Assembly (NCBI RefSeq): GCF_015209585.1
Contig: NZ_JADEYR010000003.1
Location: forward strand, 62,001-126,000
Source: Brachybacterium epidermidis
Lineage (GTDB): Bacteria; Actinomycetota; Actinomycetes; Actinomycetales; Dermabacteraceae
DNA: 64,000 nucleotides
Direction: 5' to 3'
The notes under the pieces were generated by a model. It saw only the letters and a program-made list of their open reading frames with translations. It did no database searches and was not told the origin of the DNA. A program made the position numbers and the translations under genes. Below, piece after piece: positions 17,581-26,749 of this stretch; position 1 is the stretch's first letter, and each line of letters opens with the position of its first letter.

Positions 17581-18660
17581 ATGAAGGTCTTCGTCCAGAT
17601 CCCGTGCCTGAACGAGGAGCAGACGCTCCCGATGGTGCTCGACACGATCCCGAAGGAGCTGCCCGGCGTCGACTCCGTCGAGGTGCTCATCATCGATGAC
17701 GGCTCCACCGACCGCACCATCGAGGTCGCCCAGGCCCACGGCGTCAAGCACATCGTGCGACATGCGAGGAACATGGGACTCGCGCGCTCCTTCCGCGACG
17801 GGGTCGACTACGCCCTCGCCCACGGCGCCGACATCGTCGTCAACACCGACGGCGACAACCAGTACAAGCAGGAGCGCATCGCCGACCTGGTCGCCCCCGT
17901 GATCGCAGGCGAGGCGGACATCGCGATCGCCGACCGTCAGACCAAGAAGATCGCGCACTTCTCACCGTTCAAGAAGGTCATGCAGCAGGTCGGCTCGCAT
18001 GTGGTGAACCTCGCCGCGGAGACCGAGCTGCCCGACGCCGCCTCCGGCTTCCGCGCCTATTCCAAGGGCGCGCTGCTCCGCCTGAACGTCATCACGCAGT
18101 TCTCCTACTGCATGGAGACGATCATCCAGGCCGGCAACAAGCGCCTGCGGATCGCGTCGGTCCCGATCGACACGAACCCCAAGACCCGTGAGTCGCGGCT
18201 GTTCAACAACATCTTCCAGCACATGGCGAAGTCCGGGTCCGCGATCGTCCGCGCGTACCTGATGTTCAAGCCGCACCAGGTGCTGCTGTGGATCGCCATC
18301 GCGATGGGAGTGCTGGGCGCCATCCCGTTCGTGCGCTTCCTGTACTTCTTCGTGCAGGGCCAGGGCGGCGGCCACACCCAGTCCCTCGTCTTCGGCTCCA
18401 CCCTGCTGATGTGCTCGTTCATGAGCCTGGTGCTCATGATCATCGCGGACCTGCAGCGCACCAACCGCACGCTCATCGAGGAGTCACTCGAACGTCTCAA
18501 GCGCCTCGAGTACGGAGATCCTGCTCTCGCCGCAGCACCCCTGCCTCGCGCTGGGGCACCCGTCGCGTCCTACGATCCGCACTCCGCCGGAGAGGCCCTT
18601 GTGCAGACGGCTTTCTTCGAACCTGCCTCACCGCAGGAGCGTCGAGGTCCCCACGCGTGA
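17581..18660 (+). CDS. Family 2 glycosyltransferase with C-terminal membrane segments
   Basis: The 359-residue product starts MKVFVQIPCLNEEQTLPMVL, a standard GT2 N-terminus, followed by VLIIDDGSTDRT, the DxD-like region VVNTDGDNQYKQERI and DAASGFRAYSKGAL. Two hydrophobic segments near residues 235-295 resemble the membrane anchor of dolichol/undecaprenyl-phosphate sugar transferases (DPM1/GtrB type). Start ATG 17581 is chosen over a 67-residue upstream extension because it begins the fold and has AAGGTGA upstream. It likely loads a sugar onto a polyprenyl phosphate for the neighbouring GT-C proteins. It is coupled to the next gene by a GTGA overlap. Confidence 0.88.
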   Translation: MKVFVQIPCLNEEQTLPMVLDTIPKELPGVDSVEVLIIDDGSTDRTIEVAQAHGVKHIVRHARNMGLARSFRDGVDYALAHGADIVVNTDGDNQYKQERIADLVAPVIAGEADIAIADRQTKKIAHFSPFKKVMQQVGSHVVNLAAETELPDAASGFRAYSKGALLRLNVITQFSYCMETIIQAGNKRLRIASVPIDTNPKTRESRLFNNIFQHMAKSGSAIVRAYLMFKPHQVLLWIAIAMGVLGAIPFVRFLYFFVQGQGGGHTQSLVFGSTLLMCSFMSLVLMIIADLQRTNRTLIEESLERLKRLEYGDPALAAAPLPRAGAPVASYDPHSAGEALVQTAFFEPASPQERRGPHA

Positions 18661-19760
18661 GTCGGCTCCTCGGCTTCGGCACCTTCGACGAGTCGGCCCA
18701 TCCGCGCATCCGGGTGCTCCTGGAGGGGATGGCGGACCGCGGGTGGCAGGTCTCCCGCCTGAACCGCCCGCTCGGCTTCTCCACTGCTGAGCGGGTCGAG
18801 ATGCTTCAGAAGCCATGGCGAGCCGGTCTTCTCGCCGCGCGCCTCGCCGATCGGTGGACACGCCTCGCGTTGGGCAGCCTGCGTTTCCGAGGCGCAGCCG
18901 CTCCTGACGCCGTGATGGTGGGGTACATGGGGCACTTCGACGTTCTTCTGGCGCGCCTCCTCTTTCCCCGGACCCCGATCGTCCTGGACCATCTGATCTT
19001 CGCCGCAGGGACGGCATCGGATCGGGGTGCGAAGGGAACGCTCCTGCTGAGCGCTCTCCGGCTCCTTGACCGGATCGCGCTCGGGGCGGCAGACGTGATC
19101 GTTGGGGACACCGCAGAGCATCAAGCCCGCCTCACCCCCGTTCAGCAAGAGCGTGCTGTCATCGCAGCCGTGGGCGCCCCCGAGGCATGGTTCGAGGTGG
19201 CCCATGGCCGTCGTTCTCAGGGCCCGTTGCGGATCGTGTTCTTCGGCCTGTTCACTCCGTTGCAGGGGACGCCGACGATCGCACGGGCACTGCGCCGTCT
19301 CCACGACCGTGATGTGCCGTTCCGCGCCACGTTGATCGGGTCAGGGCAGGACCACGCTGAGTGCCGCCGGATCCTCGAGGGCGTCGATGAGGTCCAGTGG
19401 GTCCCGTGGGTCGATGGGGCGGACCTGCCGGCGCTCGTGGCCGATCATGATGTCTGCCTGGGCATCACGGGCACGACCCCCAAGGCTGCCGATGTCGTGC
19501 CGAACAAGGTCTATCAGGGAATCGCCGCCCGCTGCGTCGACATCACCAGCGATACCGCACCGCAGCGCAGGGTCCTGGCTGATGCCGCGGTGCTCGTGCC
19601 AGCCGGTGACGACGACGCGATGGCTTCCGCGCTCCAGACGCTGGCGAACGACAGTTCCGCTCTCGACTCCGCGCGCGAGCGCTCGGAGCGAGCTCGGGAC
19701 AGGTTCCGGCCCCACGAGGTCGTGGCCGATCTCGAGGCCAGACTGTGCGCGGTGCGCTGA
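18657..19760 (+). CDS. Family 4-type glycosyltransferase
   Basis: A 367-residue protein starting at GTG 18657, which overlaps the previous stop. It has a GT-B layout: an N-terminal half with VMVGYMGHFDVLLARL and a C-terminal nucleotide-sugar half with LRIVFFGLFTPLQGTPTIA, LIGSGQDHAECRRI, WVPWVDGADLPALVADHDV and VVPNKVYQGIAA. The E-x7-E region is not perfectly preserved. Base composition is a little less GC-rich than in the heme genes. It is translationally coupled to both neighbours, so the GT2, GT4 and flippase-like genes form one operon. Confidence 0.8.
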   Translation: MSRLLGFGTFDESAHPRIRVLLEGMADRGWQVSRLNRPLGFSTAERVEMLQKPWRAGLLAARLADRWTRLALGSLRFRGAAAPDAVMVGYMGHFDVLLARLLFPRTPIVLDHLIFAAGTASDRGAKGTLLLSALRLLDRIALGAADVIVGDTAEHQARLTPVQQERAVIAAVGAPEAWFEVAHGRRSQGPLRIVFFGLFTPLQGTPTIARALRRLHDRDVPFRATLIGSGQDHAECRRILEGVDEVQWVPWVDGADLPALVADHDVCLGITGTTPKAADVVPNKVYQGIAARCVDITSDTAPQRRVLADAAVLVPAGDDDAMASALQTLANDSSALDSARERSERARDRFRPHEVVADLEARLCAVR

Positions 19761-20698
19761 TGGGGCGGATTCTGGAGGTGCTGCGCTCCACGCCGGTTCG
19801 GGCAGGATTCCTTCTCCTGGCTCTCGGACTGGCCATCTGGGCGATCGCTGCACGCTGGGATGAGGTGGTGGATGCTCTGGGACGGACTGCGCCCTGGGCG
19901 GTCGGAGCGGCCCTGGTCCTGTCCCTCATCTATGTGCTCTTGACGATGATGGCGTGGAGGGCGGTTCTCGCGGACCTGGGCTCCCGATTGGCACCGTCCG
20001 CGACAGCATCCGTGTTCCTCGTCTCCCAGCTGGGCAAGTACGTGCCAGGCGGGGTGTGGAACATCGTGGCGGCCGCCGAAGGCGGGTCGGGTCACGATGG
20101 GCCTCGTCGTCGCTCCGTCTCAGCGATGGCTGTCGCGGTGCTGCTCTCTCTCGTCGGCGGTCTGCTGCTGGCCCTTGCCGTGGTGCCGTTCGCCCCCAGC
20201 GAGATCGCTGATCGCTTCGGTTGGGCCTTCGTCGCTCTGCCGGTGGTGGTCGCGGTGCTGATGCCCCCTGTGCTGAACCGCCTGCTCGGGATGCTCCTGC
20301 GGCTGACTCGACGTCCCCCTCTGGAGACTGCACTGACCTGGAGGGGGGTCGGTGAGGCACTGGCATGGACGCTGGCGTCATGGATCGCAGCCGGCGTGCA
20401 GGTCTGGGTACTGGCGGTCGGGGTGGGGATGACACCGGATGTTCCCACGTTGCTGCTGTGCATCGGCGGGTACGCGATGGCATGGAGCGTCGGCTTCCTC
20501 GTGATCTTCGTTCCGGCCGGGGCAGGCGTGCGCGAGGTGATCCTGGCGGTCGTCCTCGGAGGGAGCCTCGCCGCGGGGGGAGTGCTCGTCGTCGTCATCC
20601 TGTCGCGACTGGTGCTGACCATCGCTGATGTGGCCCTCGGCATGCTCGGGCTGGTTCTCGGCCGTCGGATGAGGCGCCGGCGCTCGACAGGGGCGTGA
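19760..20698 (+). CDS. Lysylphosphatidylglycerol synthase transmembrane-domain (flippase-like) protein
   Basis: A 312-residue membrane protein with about eight hydrophobic segments and the family marker FLVSQLGKYVPGGVWNIVAA, plus VFVPAGAGVREVILAVVLGG-like sequence near the end (IFVPAGAGVREVILAVVLGG). These match the MprF/AglD transmembrane domain found in polyprenyl-linked glycan loci. The ATG at 19760 shares its A with the previous TGA. No soluble LPG synthase domain is attached. A role in lipid-linked glycan export or assembly is inferred from context. Confidence 0.8.
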   Translation: MGRILEVLRSTPVRAGFLLLALGLAIWAIAARWDEVVDALGRTAPWAVGAALVLSLIYVLLTMMAWRAVLADLGSRLAPSATASVFLVSQLGKYVPGGVWNIVAAAEGGSGHDGPRRRSVSAMAVAVLLSLVGGLLLALAVVPFAPSEIADRFGWAFVALPVVVAVLMPPVLNRLLGMLLRLTRRPPLETALTWRGVGEALAWTLASWIAAGVQVWVLAVGVGMTPDVPTLLLCIGGYAMAWSVGFLVIFVPAGAGVREVILAVVLGGSLAAGGVLVVVILSRLVLTIADVALGMLGLVLGRRMRRRRSTGA

Positions 20699-20752
20699 GC
20701 CGCAGAACGGCGGCCGAGCAGCCGCGTGGACGATGGCGCTCTCAGCGCTGGC

Positions 20753-21782
20753 TCAGGACCATGTCGACCTGGGCATCGCGTTGTTGGACACGAAGTGCTG
20801 GTGGGGCACGCTGGCCTCCTCGCAGGCCTGGACGAACGCGGCGATCCCCACCGCGTCGGTGGCGTACCGCTGCTGGGCGTTGATCCTCAGCATCGGGCCC
20901 CCGCCCAGGCGTGGCCGGGTCACTGGATCGTGCCGCTCGGGGTAGTTGGGGTGGGCGGCGTGCCCGGCATAGACCGAGAGCACCATCGAGCCCGCGAAGG
21001 CGCGTCGGCGCGTGGAGTCGGTTCCGCCGACGGCCTCGTGCATGCGCACCGGCACATCCTCCAGGAAGGGACCGCCCGCGCCGGAGCGGGTGGCGGAGCC
21101 CACCTCCTCGTGGTCGTTGGCGACCATCAGGGCGATGGGGGCGTCCGTGTCGCGGCGAGTGGAGGCCACGGTGATCAGGGCCTGCACCTCCGCGTGGACG
21201 GAGGAGAGGTTGTCCAGGCGCGCGGAGGCCAGGAACTCCTCGCTCGCACCGAGCAGGGCCGGCTCCTGCGCATCCATGGTCACCACGTCGAAGCCGACGA
21301 TCTCGTCCACCCCGATGCGCCGGCCCTCGTGCTCACCGGCCCGCTCAGCCAGGACCTCCAGCACGTCCGCCGGGCCGATCCCCAGGATCGGCTGCATGTT
21401 CCGCTGCGGATCCGGCTTCAGTCCCTCGGCATTGACCCCGCGATCCAGATGGACGGCAAGCTGGGGGACGACGGTCGGGACATGACCTCGGTCCCGCAGC
21501 AGGGGCGGGGTGTCCACCAGCACCGTGGTGCCGTCGCGCAGGGCCAACTGCCCGGCCAGCCGCAGCTCGCGGCCCAGCCACGAGTTCAGCAGCGGACCCC
21601 CCGTAGATCTCCACGCCCACCTGCGAGAGCCCCTCCCCGCCGAGCTGCGGGTTCGGCTTGAGCTTCAGGGCCGGGGAGTGCGTGTGGGAGCCGACGATCC
21701 GCCAGCTGCTCTTGGCACCGGCACCTTCCGGGGCGGACTAGGCGATGACCGCGCCGTCGCGCACCACGTAGCGGGCGGTCAT
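20753..21782 (-). pseudogene. Decayed second M18 aminopeptidase gene
   Basis: Reading from 21782 gives ARYVVRDGAVIA and then an in-frame TAG, GSHTHSPALKLKPNP, and a frameshift at a six-G run after GVEIYGG; the remainder to 20753 is open and close to the intact M18 gene at 10805-12136 (for example IANDHEEVGS there, VANDHEEVGSATRSG here). The N-terminal about 68 and the C-terminal about 60 residues are missing, the end being replaced after FVSNNAMP. Metal-site residues are also lost: HTDS became HTHS and SCDTGHAAHP became SVYAGHAAHP. At least four independent lesions make this a true pseudogene rather than a sequencing artefact. Confidence 0.9.
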
Positions 21783-21851
21783 TCGGGGGTGTCATCCGGT
21801 CATTGAACCATCACCTCGGCGACCGGGGCCCGTACGAGTGCGATCCCCGCC

Positions 21852-24017
21852 TCAACAGGCGGTGACCTCGTACAGGTACGTGTCGCCGACCTGGTGGACG
21901 AGGTCGAAGCCGGGGGTGTGCTCCGTGATCCCCTCGTACCCCTCGAACCCGGAGACCTCGATGTCGTCGTCGTAGATCCGCAGCTCCTCGAGATCGAGGA
22001 AGTACAGGGGGCGGTCCTCGGGCAGCGTGCCGCAGATCTTCGGGTCGAAGGCTATGTGCTTGAAGTTGTCGTCGAGGTACCGCTCGGCCGGTGTCCGTGA
22101 CAGCGTCATGTAGAGCCGGGACACCTCGCGCCCGGTGAAGGCGTACACGAGCCCGCCGCCCTCCCAGGGGTCCGAGATGACGTACGCGTCCCCCGGTACG
22201 TGCTCCGGCAGGTCCTCCAGCATCTCGAACTCCGTGGGGGACAGCATCTCGGAGCCGTCCCAGGTCCGGTAGGCCTCGGCTGCCGTGTAATAGCGTTGCC
22301 GCACCTCAGGATGGGACGAGACGTGCCAGGCGAGCACCGTGGACACGAGGACTCCGGCGACCGTGAGGATCACTGCGCGGGAACGGGGCGCGCTCGCTTC
22401 GCTGCTCGCAGCTCGGGACCCACCGCCGGCACGGCCCTCGGCACCGTCACCGCTCGCGGACCGGAGCGAGGCGGTCCGCTTCCGCCCCCGGCGCGAGGCC
22501 CACAGGCGCTCTGCCGCGTCCCACGTGCACTGCGCCCCCCATATGGCCAGGGGCACGGCCGTCACCGTGAGCATCGCCGCGGTGCGGAGACTGTCGCGGT
22601 ACATGAACCCGGACAGCAGGTCGCGCCACCACGCGACCAGGACAGCCGAGGAGGCCCAGTACACGATCACGGGCCCCAGCATCGCCAGCAGCGGCAACCG
22701 ATCCCGGCCCCGGCCGAACGCCGACCCGATCAGGCCTGCTGCGCTCAGCAAGGTGATCACGAGAAGCGTGTACCGCTCGATCGCGCCGCCGAGGAATGCC
22801 TCACCGAGAGCCTGCGGTGTGGACTGGAACGGCACCCAGGGAGCGGAGGCGGTGCTGGGGGCCAGACCTGCCCAGAGGATGAGGCTGCCGACCACCACAA
22901 TAGCCAGCACCGCTGCACGCAGCTGAGCGGGACCGGGCATCTCCCTCACGCCGCGGATCGTCGCGGACAGCCGACCAGCCAGGGAGCTGGAGTTGCGCCC
23001 GTCCCCCTGACCCGTGCCCTCCCCCGGTTCCGGCGCGTTCGTCGGACCGGCCGGGTTCCTGGCCATGATCCTCGAGGCCCGGAGATGACGGACCAGCGCG
23101 ACAGCGACGATCGGCAGGGCGATGATCAGAGCCGACAGCGCTGCACTGGGGTGGGCGATGCCCACTCCCACCCCCGTGAGTCCGATGAGGCCAGCTGTGC
23201 GCACAGGACTTCGCAGAAGCTCCGGGTCGAGTGCCAGGTGGATGAACAGCGCCGCCATGGCAGGGGCGACTGCCAGCCCCAGGATCGTCGGGTAGACGAG
23301 GCCCCAGTCCAGCAGTACCGCGGGGTAGCCGGCGAAGGCCAGGCTCAGCGGCCCGGTGATGAGCCTGGCCAGGGTGCCGGGGCGGGCCAGGACCTCCACC
23401 AGCAGCCAGATGGACCACGGCCACACGACCAGCATCGTCACCAGCGTCAGGGCATGCACGGCTGACTGGAGCTCCAGACTGCTGAGCTGCTGGACCAGTG
23501 CTGCTGCGCTGTGCCAGCCGTTGGGGTAGATCGAGCCCCGCAGCAGCGCACCGGTGTCGAACGGGGTTGCCTGACCGGTGCGCGTGATGGCGGAGATGGC
23601 ATTGAGATGGAACGCGTTGTCGTACCGCTGTGCGATCGTCGTGGGCTCCACGAAGGCGGTCAGGAACAGCGGTGTCATGAACAGCCATGCGATCGTCTGG
23701 CCCATCAGGTACTGGCCGGCGGCGAGTGCGGGCAGCGGAGACCACCGCGGGATCCGACGGCCCCAGGGGGTGGCCCACCGCAGCAGCGCGACGACCCCCA
23801 CGGCCAGCGTCGTGGCGATCACCAACCAGTCGACGCCCCACCACGAGTCCGCGAGCCGGGCCAGCAGACCTGAGAGGAGGACGAGGGCGAGAGAGACCGG
23901 TGGAGCCGCGACCAGCGCGGTCGGCCAGTGGACCCGCCAGCACAGCAGCCCCGCCGCGCCTGGTGCGATAAGCAGCACGAGGGCGACGATCACGCCGGGG
24001 ATCACATCGGTCCACAT
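21852..24017 (-). CDS. Large polytopic membrane protein, DUF6541-like
   Basis: A 721-residue protein with about twelve hydrophobic segments in the first 480 residues and a soluble C-terminal part of about 150 residues ending LVHQVGDTYLYEVTAC. Extracytoplasmic loops contain RYDNAFHLNAISAI and SIYPNGWHSAAALVQQL, which I associate with the DUF6541 family of actinobacterial membrane proteins, thought to be GT-C related; this is from memory. A charged low-complexity loop near residue 320 and another near 510 interrupt the membrane domain. It is transcribed leftward with the upstream acyltransferase gene, 35 nt apart. Confidence 0.65.
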   Translation of the reverse strand: MWTDVIPGVIVALVLLIAPGAAGLLCWRVHWPTALVAAPPVSLALVLLSGLLARLADSWWGVDWLVIATTLAVGVVALLRWATPWGRRIPRWSPLPALAAGQYLMGQTIAWLFMTPLFLTAFVEPTTIAQRYDNAFHLNAISAITRTGQATPFDTGALLRGSIYPNGWHSAAALVQQLSSLELQSAVHALTLVTMLVVWPWSIWLLVEVLARPGTLARLITGPLSLAFAGYPAVLLDWGLVYPTILGLAVAPAMAALFIHLALDPELLRSPVRTAGLIGLTGVGVGIAHPSAALSALIIALPIVAVALVRHLRASRIMARNPAGPTNAPEPGEGTGQGDGRNSSSLAGRLSATIRGVREMPGPAQLRAAVLAIVVVGSLILWAGLAPSTASAPWVPFQSTPQALGEAFLGGAIERYTLLVITLLSAAGLIGSAFGRGRDRLPLLAMLGPVIVYWASSAVLVAWWRDLLSGFMYRDSLRTAAMLTVTAVPLAIWGAQCTWDAAERLWASRRGRKRTASLRSASGDGAEGRAGGGSRAASSEASAPRSRAVILTVAGVLVSTVLAWHVSSHPEVRQRYYTAAEAYRTWDGSEMLSPTEFEMLEDLPEHVPGDAYVISDPWEGGGLVYAFTGREVSRLYMTLSRTPAERYLDDNFKHIAFDPKICGTLPEDRPLYFLDLEELRIYDDDIEVSGFEGYEGITEHTPGFDLVHQVGDTYLYEVTAC

Positions 24018-24052
24018 ATCGGGGTCATCCTGTCATGCGGGGCAGGCGGAGC

Positions 24053-26593
24053 TCACGCGTCGAGAGCACCGGCCAGCACATCAGTGAGCGCCCTCTCGAC
24101 GAAGAGCCGGCTGAGGTGGTTGTCGTCCATGTACACGTAGGTGTCGCCGAGGATCGGTGAGCAGCGCCCGTTCGGACACACGTGCTCGGTTGCGTCGATC
24201 ACGGTGACCGACGCGGCATCGTCGGCGGGCGCATCGGAGGGGCCCGCGCCACCGCGCAGCCCGGCCAGTGATGCGGCCGGGTTCTCGGCTGCGAGCTTCT
24301 CCTCCACGTCCGCGCCGCACGCGAGATCGGCATCGGCAGGGGTGCCGCCCGCGACGATCTCTTTCTCCGCGCACTCGTACTGATCCTGCGACCAGCGTGG
24401 GGTGTCCCGCATGGCGATCACGTCGATGCCGCGGTCCAGCAGCATCTGCACGGCTGTGTCCATGCTGGCGTGCATGGCGTCCTGCGATGAATCGGGCGCG
24501 CTGCGCGTGACCGTCGTCAGCACTGTGCTCGGTTCGACCTGGTCGACATACTTCAGCACGTACTCGTCGTATCCGTTGCAGTACTCGCTGCGTTCGGCAC
24601 CGGCTTGGAACGCACAGCCGTCCATCGCGAGGTTCACGATCTGGACATCGCGCTCCTGGGCCCAGGGGATCAGAGCGGGGATGAACTGGCGAGCGTGCGA
24701 GCTTCCCACCACCACGATGGTCTCCTCGGCGGTGGCGTCCCCGGGAAGCAGCTGCTGGCAGGTCACGTTGTGGAACGGCTCTGGGGGCGCCCATGGCCCG
24801 GCGCAGGCGTGGGGAAGGTTGGGCCACTGCTCTCCCAGCTGCCAGCCGAAGGGCCGGATCACCGGTGCGGTGTCGGTGACGACCTCGTCGGTCGGCAGCG
24901 CGGGGCCGGCCGAGGCCACCGGCTGCTGAGGGGTGCTCATGGTCAGTGTCAGCCACCATCCGCCGGCGGCGCCGAGTACCAGTGCGATGCTGGCAGCCAC
25001 CGCTGTCAGGGCGCGCCAGGGGCGGGCCTCCAGCCAGGCGGAGCGACGGATGGGGGCGTCGACCAGGCGTGTCAGCAGCCAGGCGAGCACGCCTGAGGCG
25101 AACAGGACGACCAGCCCGTCGAGGAGACCGGCACGTTCCTGGCCGCTGCGGTGCAGCCACAGCACCAGCAGCGGCCAGTGCACCAGGTACAGCGCGTAGG
25201 AGATGTCGCCGATGAATGCAGCGGGCCGGGTGGACAGCAGCCGGTCCACGCCCCAGCGGGTGCCGGTATGTCCGGCGATGACGACGGCTGCGGCGCCGGT
25301 GAGCGGCCAGATCGCGATCCAGCCGGGGAACACCGAGGAGACGTTGAGCAGGATGCCGCAGGCGAGCAGAGCGATGAGACCGGCCCAGCCGAGCATGGCC
25401 CGCTGCGTGCCGAAGCGCGGCGCGGTCGCGTCCTCGGGGCGACGGGCGCCGGTGTGATGGTCGATCCACGGCAGAGCGAGGGCGAGCATCGAGCCTGCGG
25501 CGAATTCCCAGAGGCGGGCTCCGGTGTCGAAGTAGGCCACGGGCTGGTTGCTCGCGGTCTCGATGATCGACCAGGTCAGCGAGGCCGCGACGATCAGCGC
25601 CATCAGGCCCAGCAGTGGGCGGCGCACCGCTTTCCCGCGGCGGGCGAGCGGCACAGCCAGCAGGAACAGCAGCGGCCACAGCAGGAACGCCTGCCCCTGC
25701 ACGCTCAGCGACCACAAGTGCTGCAGCGGCGAGGAGGCCCCGGCGTCGCGTGCCTGGTAGTCGACCTCCTGGAACACCAGCAGGACGTTCTGCACATAGC
25801 CGATGGACGCGGCGGACTGCTGCATGACCGTCGGCCAGATCGAAGGCGGCAGCAGCCACCAGGTGGCCACCAGTGTGGCGAGGATGGTGACCGCGGCTGG
25901 GGGCAGCAGGCGCTTGAAGGTGTGCAGCCAGTAGCGCGGCACAGCGAGCGGGCGCCCGGCGTCCAGACGGCGCACGAAGGTGCCGGTGAGGAAGAAGGCC
26001 GAGAGGAACAGGAACACGTCCACACCGCCGGAGACCCGGCCGAGCCAGATGTGGTACACCGCCACCAGCATCAGCGCCAGGGCGCGCAGCCCGTGCAGCT
26101 CCCGACGGAACACGGGGCGCTCCGGGTGGGTCTTCCGCGCGCCGGTGCCTCCCCGGTGGCCCGCAGGTGCCGCCGACGTCGCCTCGGCCTCCTGCGCGGC
26201 ACCGTGAGCGAGCGCGGTGCCCAGCGGTGCGGCGGTGCCCTGCTCGATCGTGGCCCCGCGGTGCTGGCGGTCCGGGTGGCCGGTCACGGACTCCGCGGTG
26301 GACCAGGCGTCCTCCGCGGACTGCTCCATGTGGTCCTCGAGCGGGCCCTGCAGCCAGTCGTCGAGCGAGGAGGCCGGCACCGGCCCCTGGGTCCAGTCCT
26401 CCAGCCGGGAAGGTGCCATCGAGCGTGCGGCGGCCGCACCGGCGGGCGGCGCGGATCGCTCCGGGCTGCTGTCAGTCCCCACGGCGGGCTGGACCCACGG
26501 GTCCTCGCCGATGGGCTCGGCGCGGCGGGCGTGCGGGGTCGGCTGATCACCAGGCGAGCTGATCGTGATCTCCTTCCGCTCTCCCGCTCCCAT
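24053..26593 (-). CDS. Acyltransferase-3 membrane protein with C-terminal SGNH domain (OafA/YrhL type)
   Basis: An 846-residue O-acetyltransferase-like protein that probably acetylates surface glycans. Residues 1-165 form a hydrophilic N-terminal extension with a duplicated motif (LEDWTQGP and LDDWLQGP). RRELHGLRALALMLVAVYHIW with SGGVDVFLFLSAFFLTG starts the acyltransferase-3 membrane domain. The periplasmic part has the SGNH block VVVGSSHARQFIPALI and the catalytic D-x-x-H in YMDDNHLSR. Start ATG 26593 is the longest; its Shine-Dalgarno is weak. It lies at the end of the glycan region, divergent from tgt. Confidence 0.88.
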   Translation of the reverse strand: MGAGERKEITISSPGDQPTPHARRAEPIGEDPWVQPAVGTDSSPERSAPPAGAAAARSMAPSRLEDWTQGPVPASSLDDWLQGPLEDHMEQSAEDAWSTAESVTGHPDRQHRGATIEQGTAAPLGTALAHGAAQEAEATSAAPAGHRGGTGARKTHPERPVFRRELHGLRALALMLVAVYHIWLGRVSGGVDVFLFLSAFFLTGTFVRRLDAGRPLAVPRYWLHTFKRLLPPAAVTILATLVATWWLLPPSIWPTVMQQSAASIGYVQNVLLVFQEVDYQARDAGASSPLQHLWSLSVQGQAFLLWPLLFLLAVPLARRGKAVRRPLLGLMALIVAASLTWSIIETASNQPVAYFDTGARLWEFAAGSMLALALPWIDHHTGARRPEDATAPRFGTQRAMLGWAGLIALLACGILLNVSSVFPGWIAIWPLTGAAAVVIAGHTGTRWGVDRLLSTRPAAFIGDISYALYLVHWPLLVLWLHRSGQERAGLLDGLVVLFASGVLAWLLTRLVDAPIRRSAWLEARPWRALTAVAASIALVLGAAGGWWLTLTMSTPQQPVASAGPALPTDEVVTDTAPVIRPFGWQLGEQWPNLPHACAGPWAPPEPFHNVTCQQLLPGDATAEETIVVVGSSHARQFIPALIPWAQERDVQIVNLAMDGCAFQAGAERSEYCNGYDEYVLKYVDQVEPSTVLTTVTRSAPDSSQDAMHASMDTAVQMLLDRGIDVIAMRDTPRWSQDQYECAEKEIVAGGTPADADLACGADVEEKLAAENPAASLAGLRGGAGPSDAPADDAASVTVIDATEHVCPNGRCSPILGDTYVYMDDNHLSRLFVERALTDVLAGALDA

Positions 26594-26749
26594 GCTCCGT
26601 CACGGCTCTCCGAGGTTCCGGACAGCAGGCGCTGCCGTGCGGCGCGCCGGGCGCACTGCGGAGGATCCTATGCGAGAGCACCCCACCGGTGACCATGGAT
26701 GGAACCGCGATCACAGGGCACCGCGGGTGGCTCATGGGAGCATGGGAGG

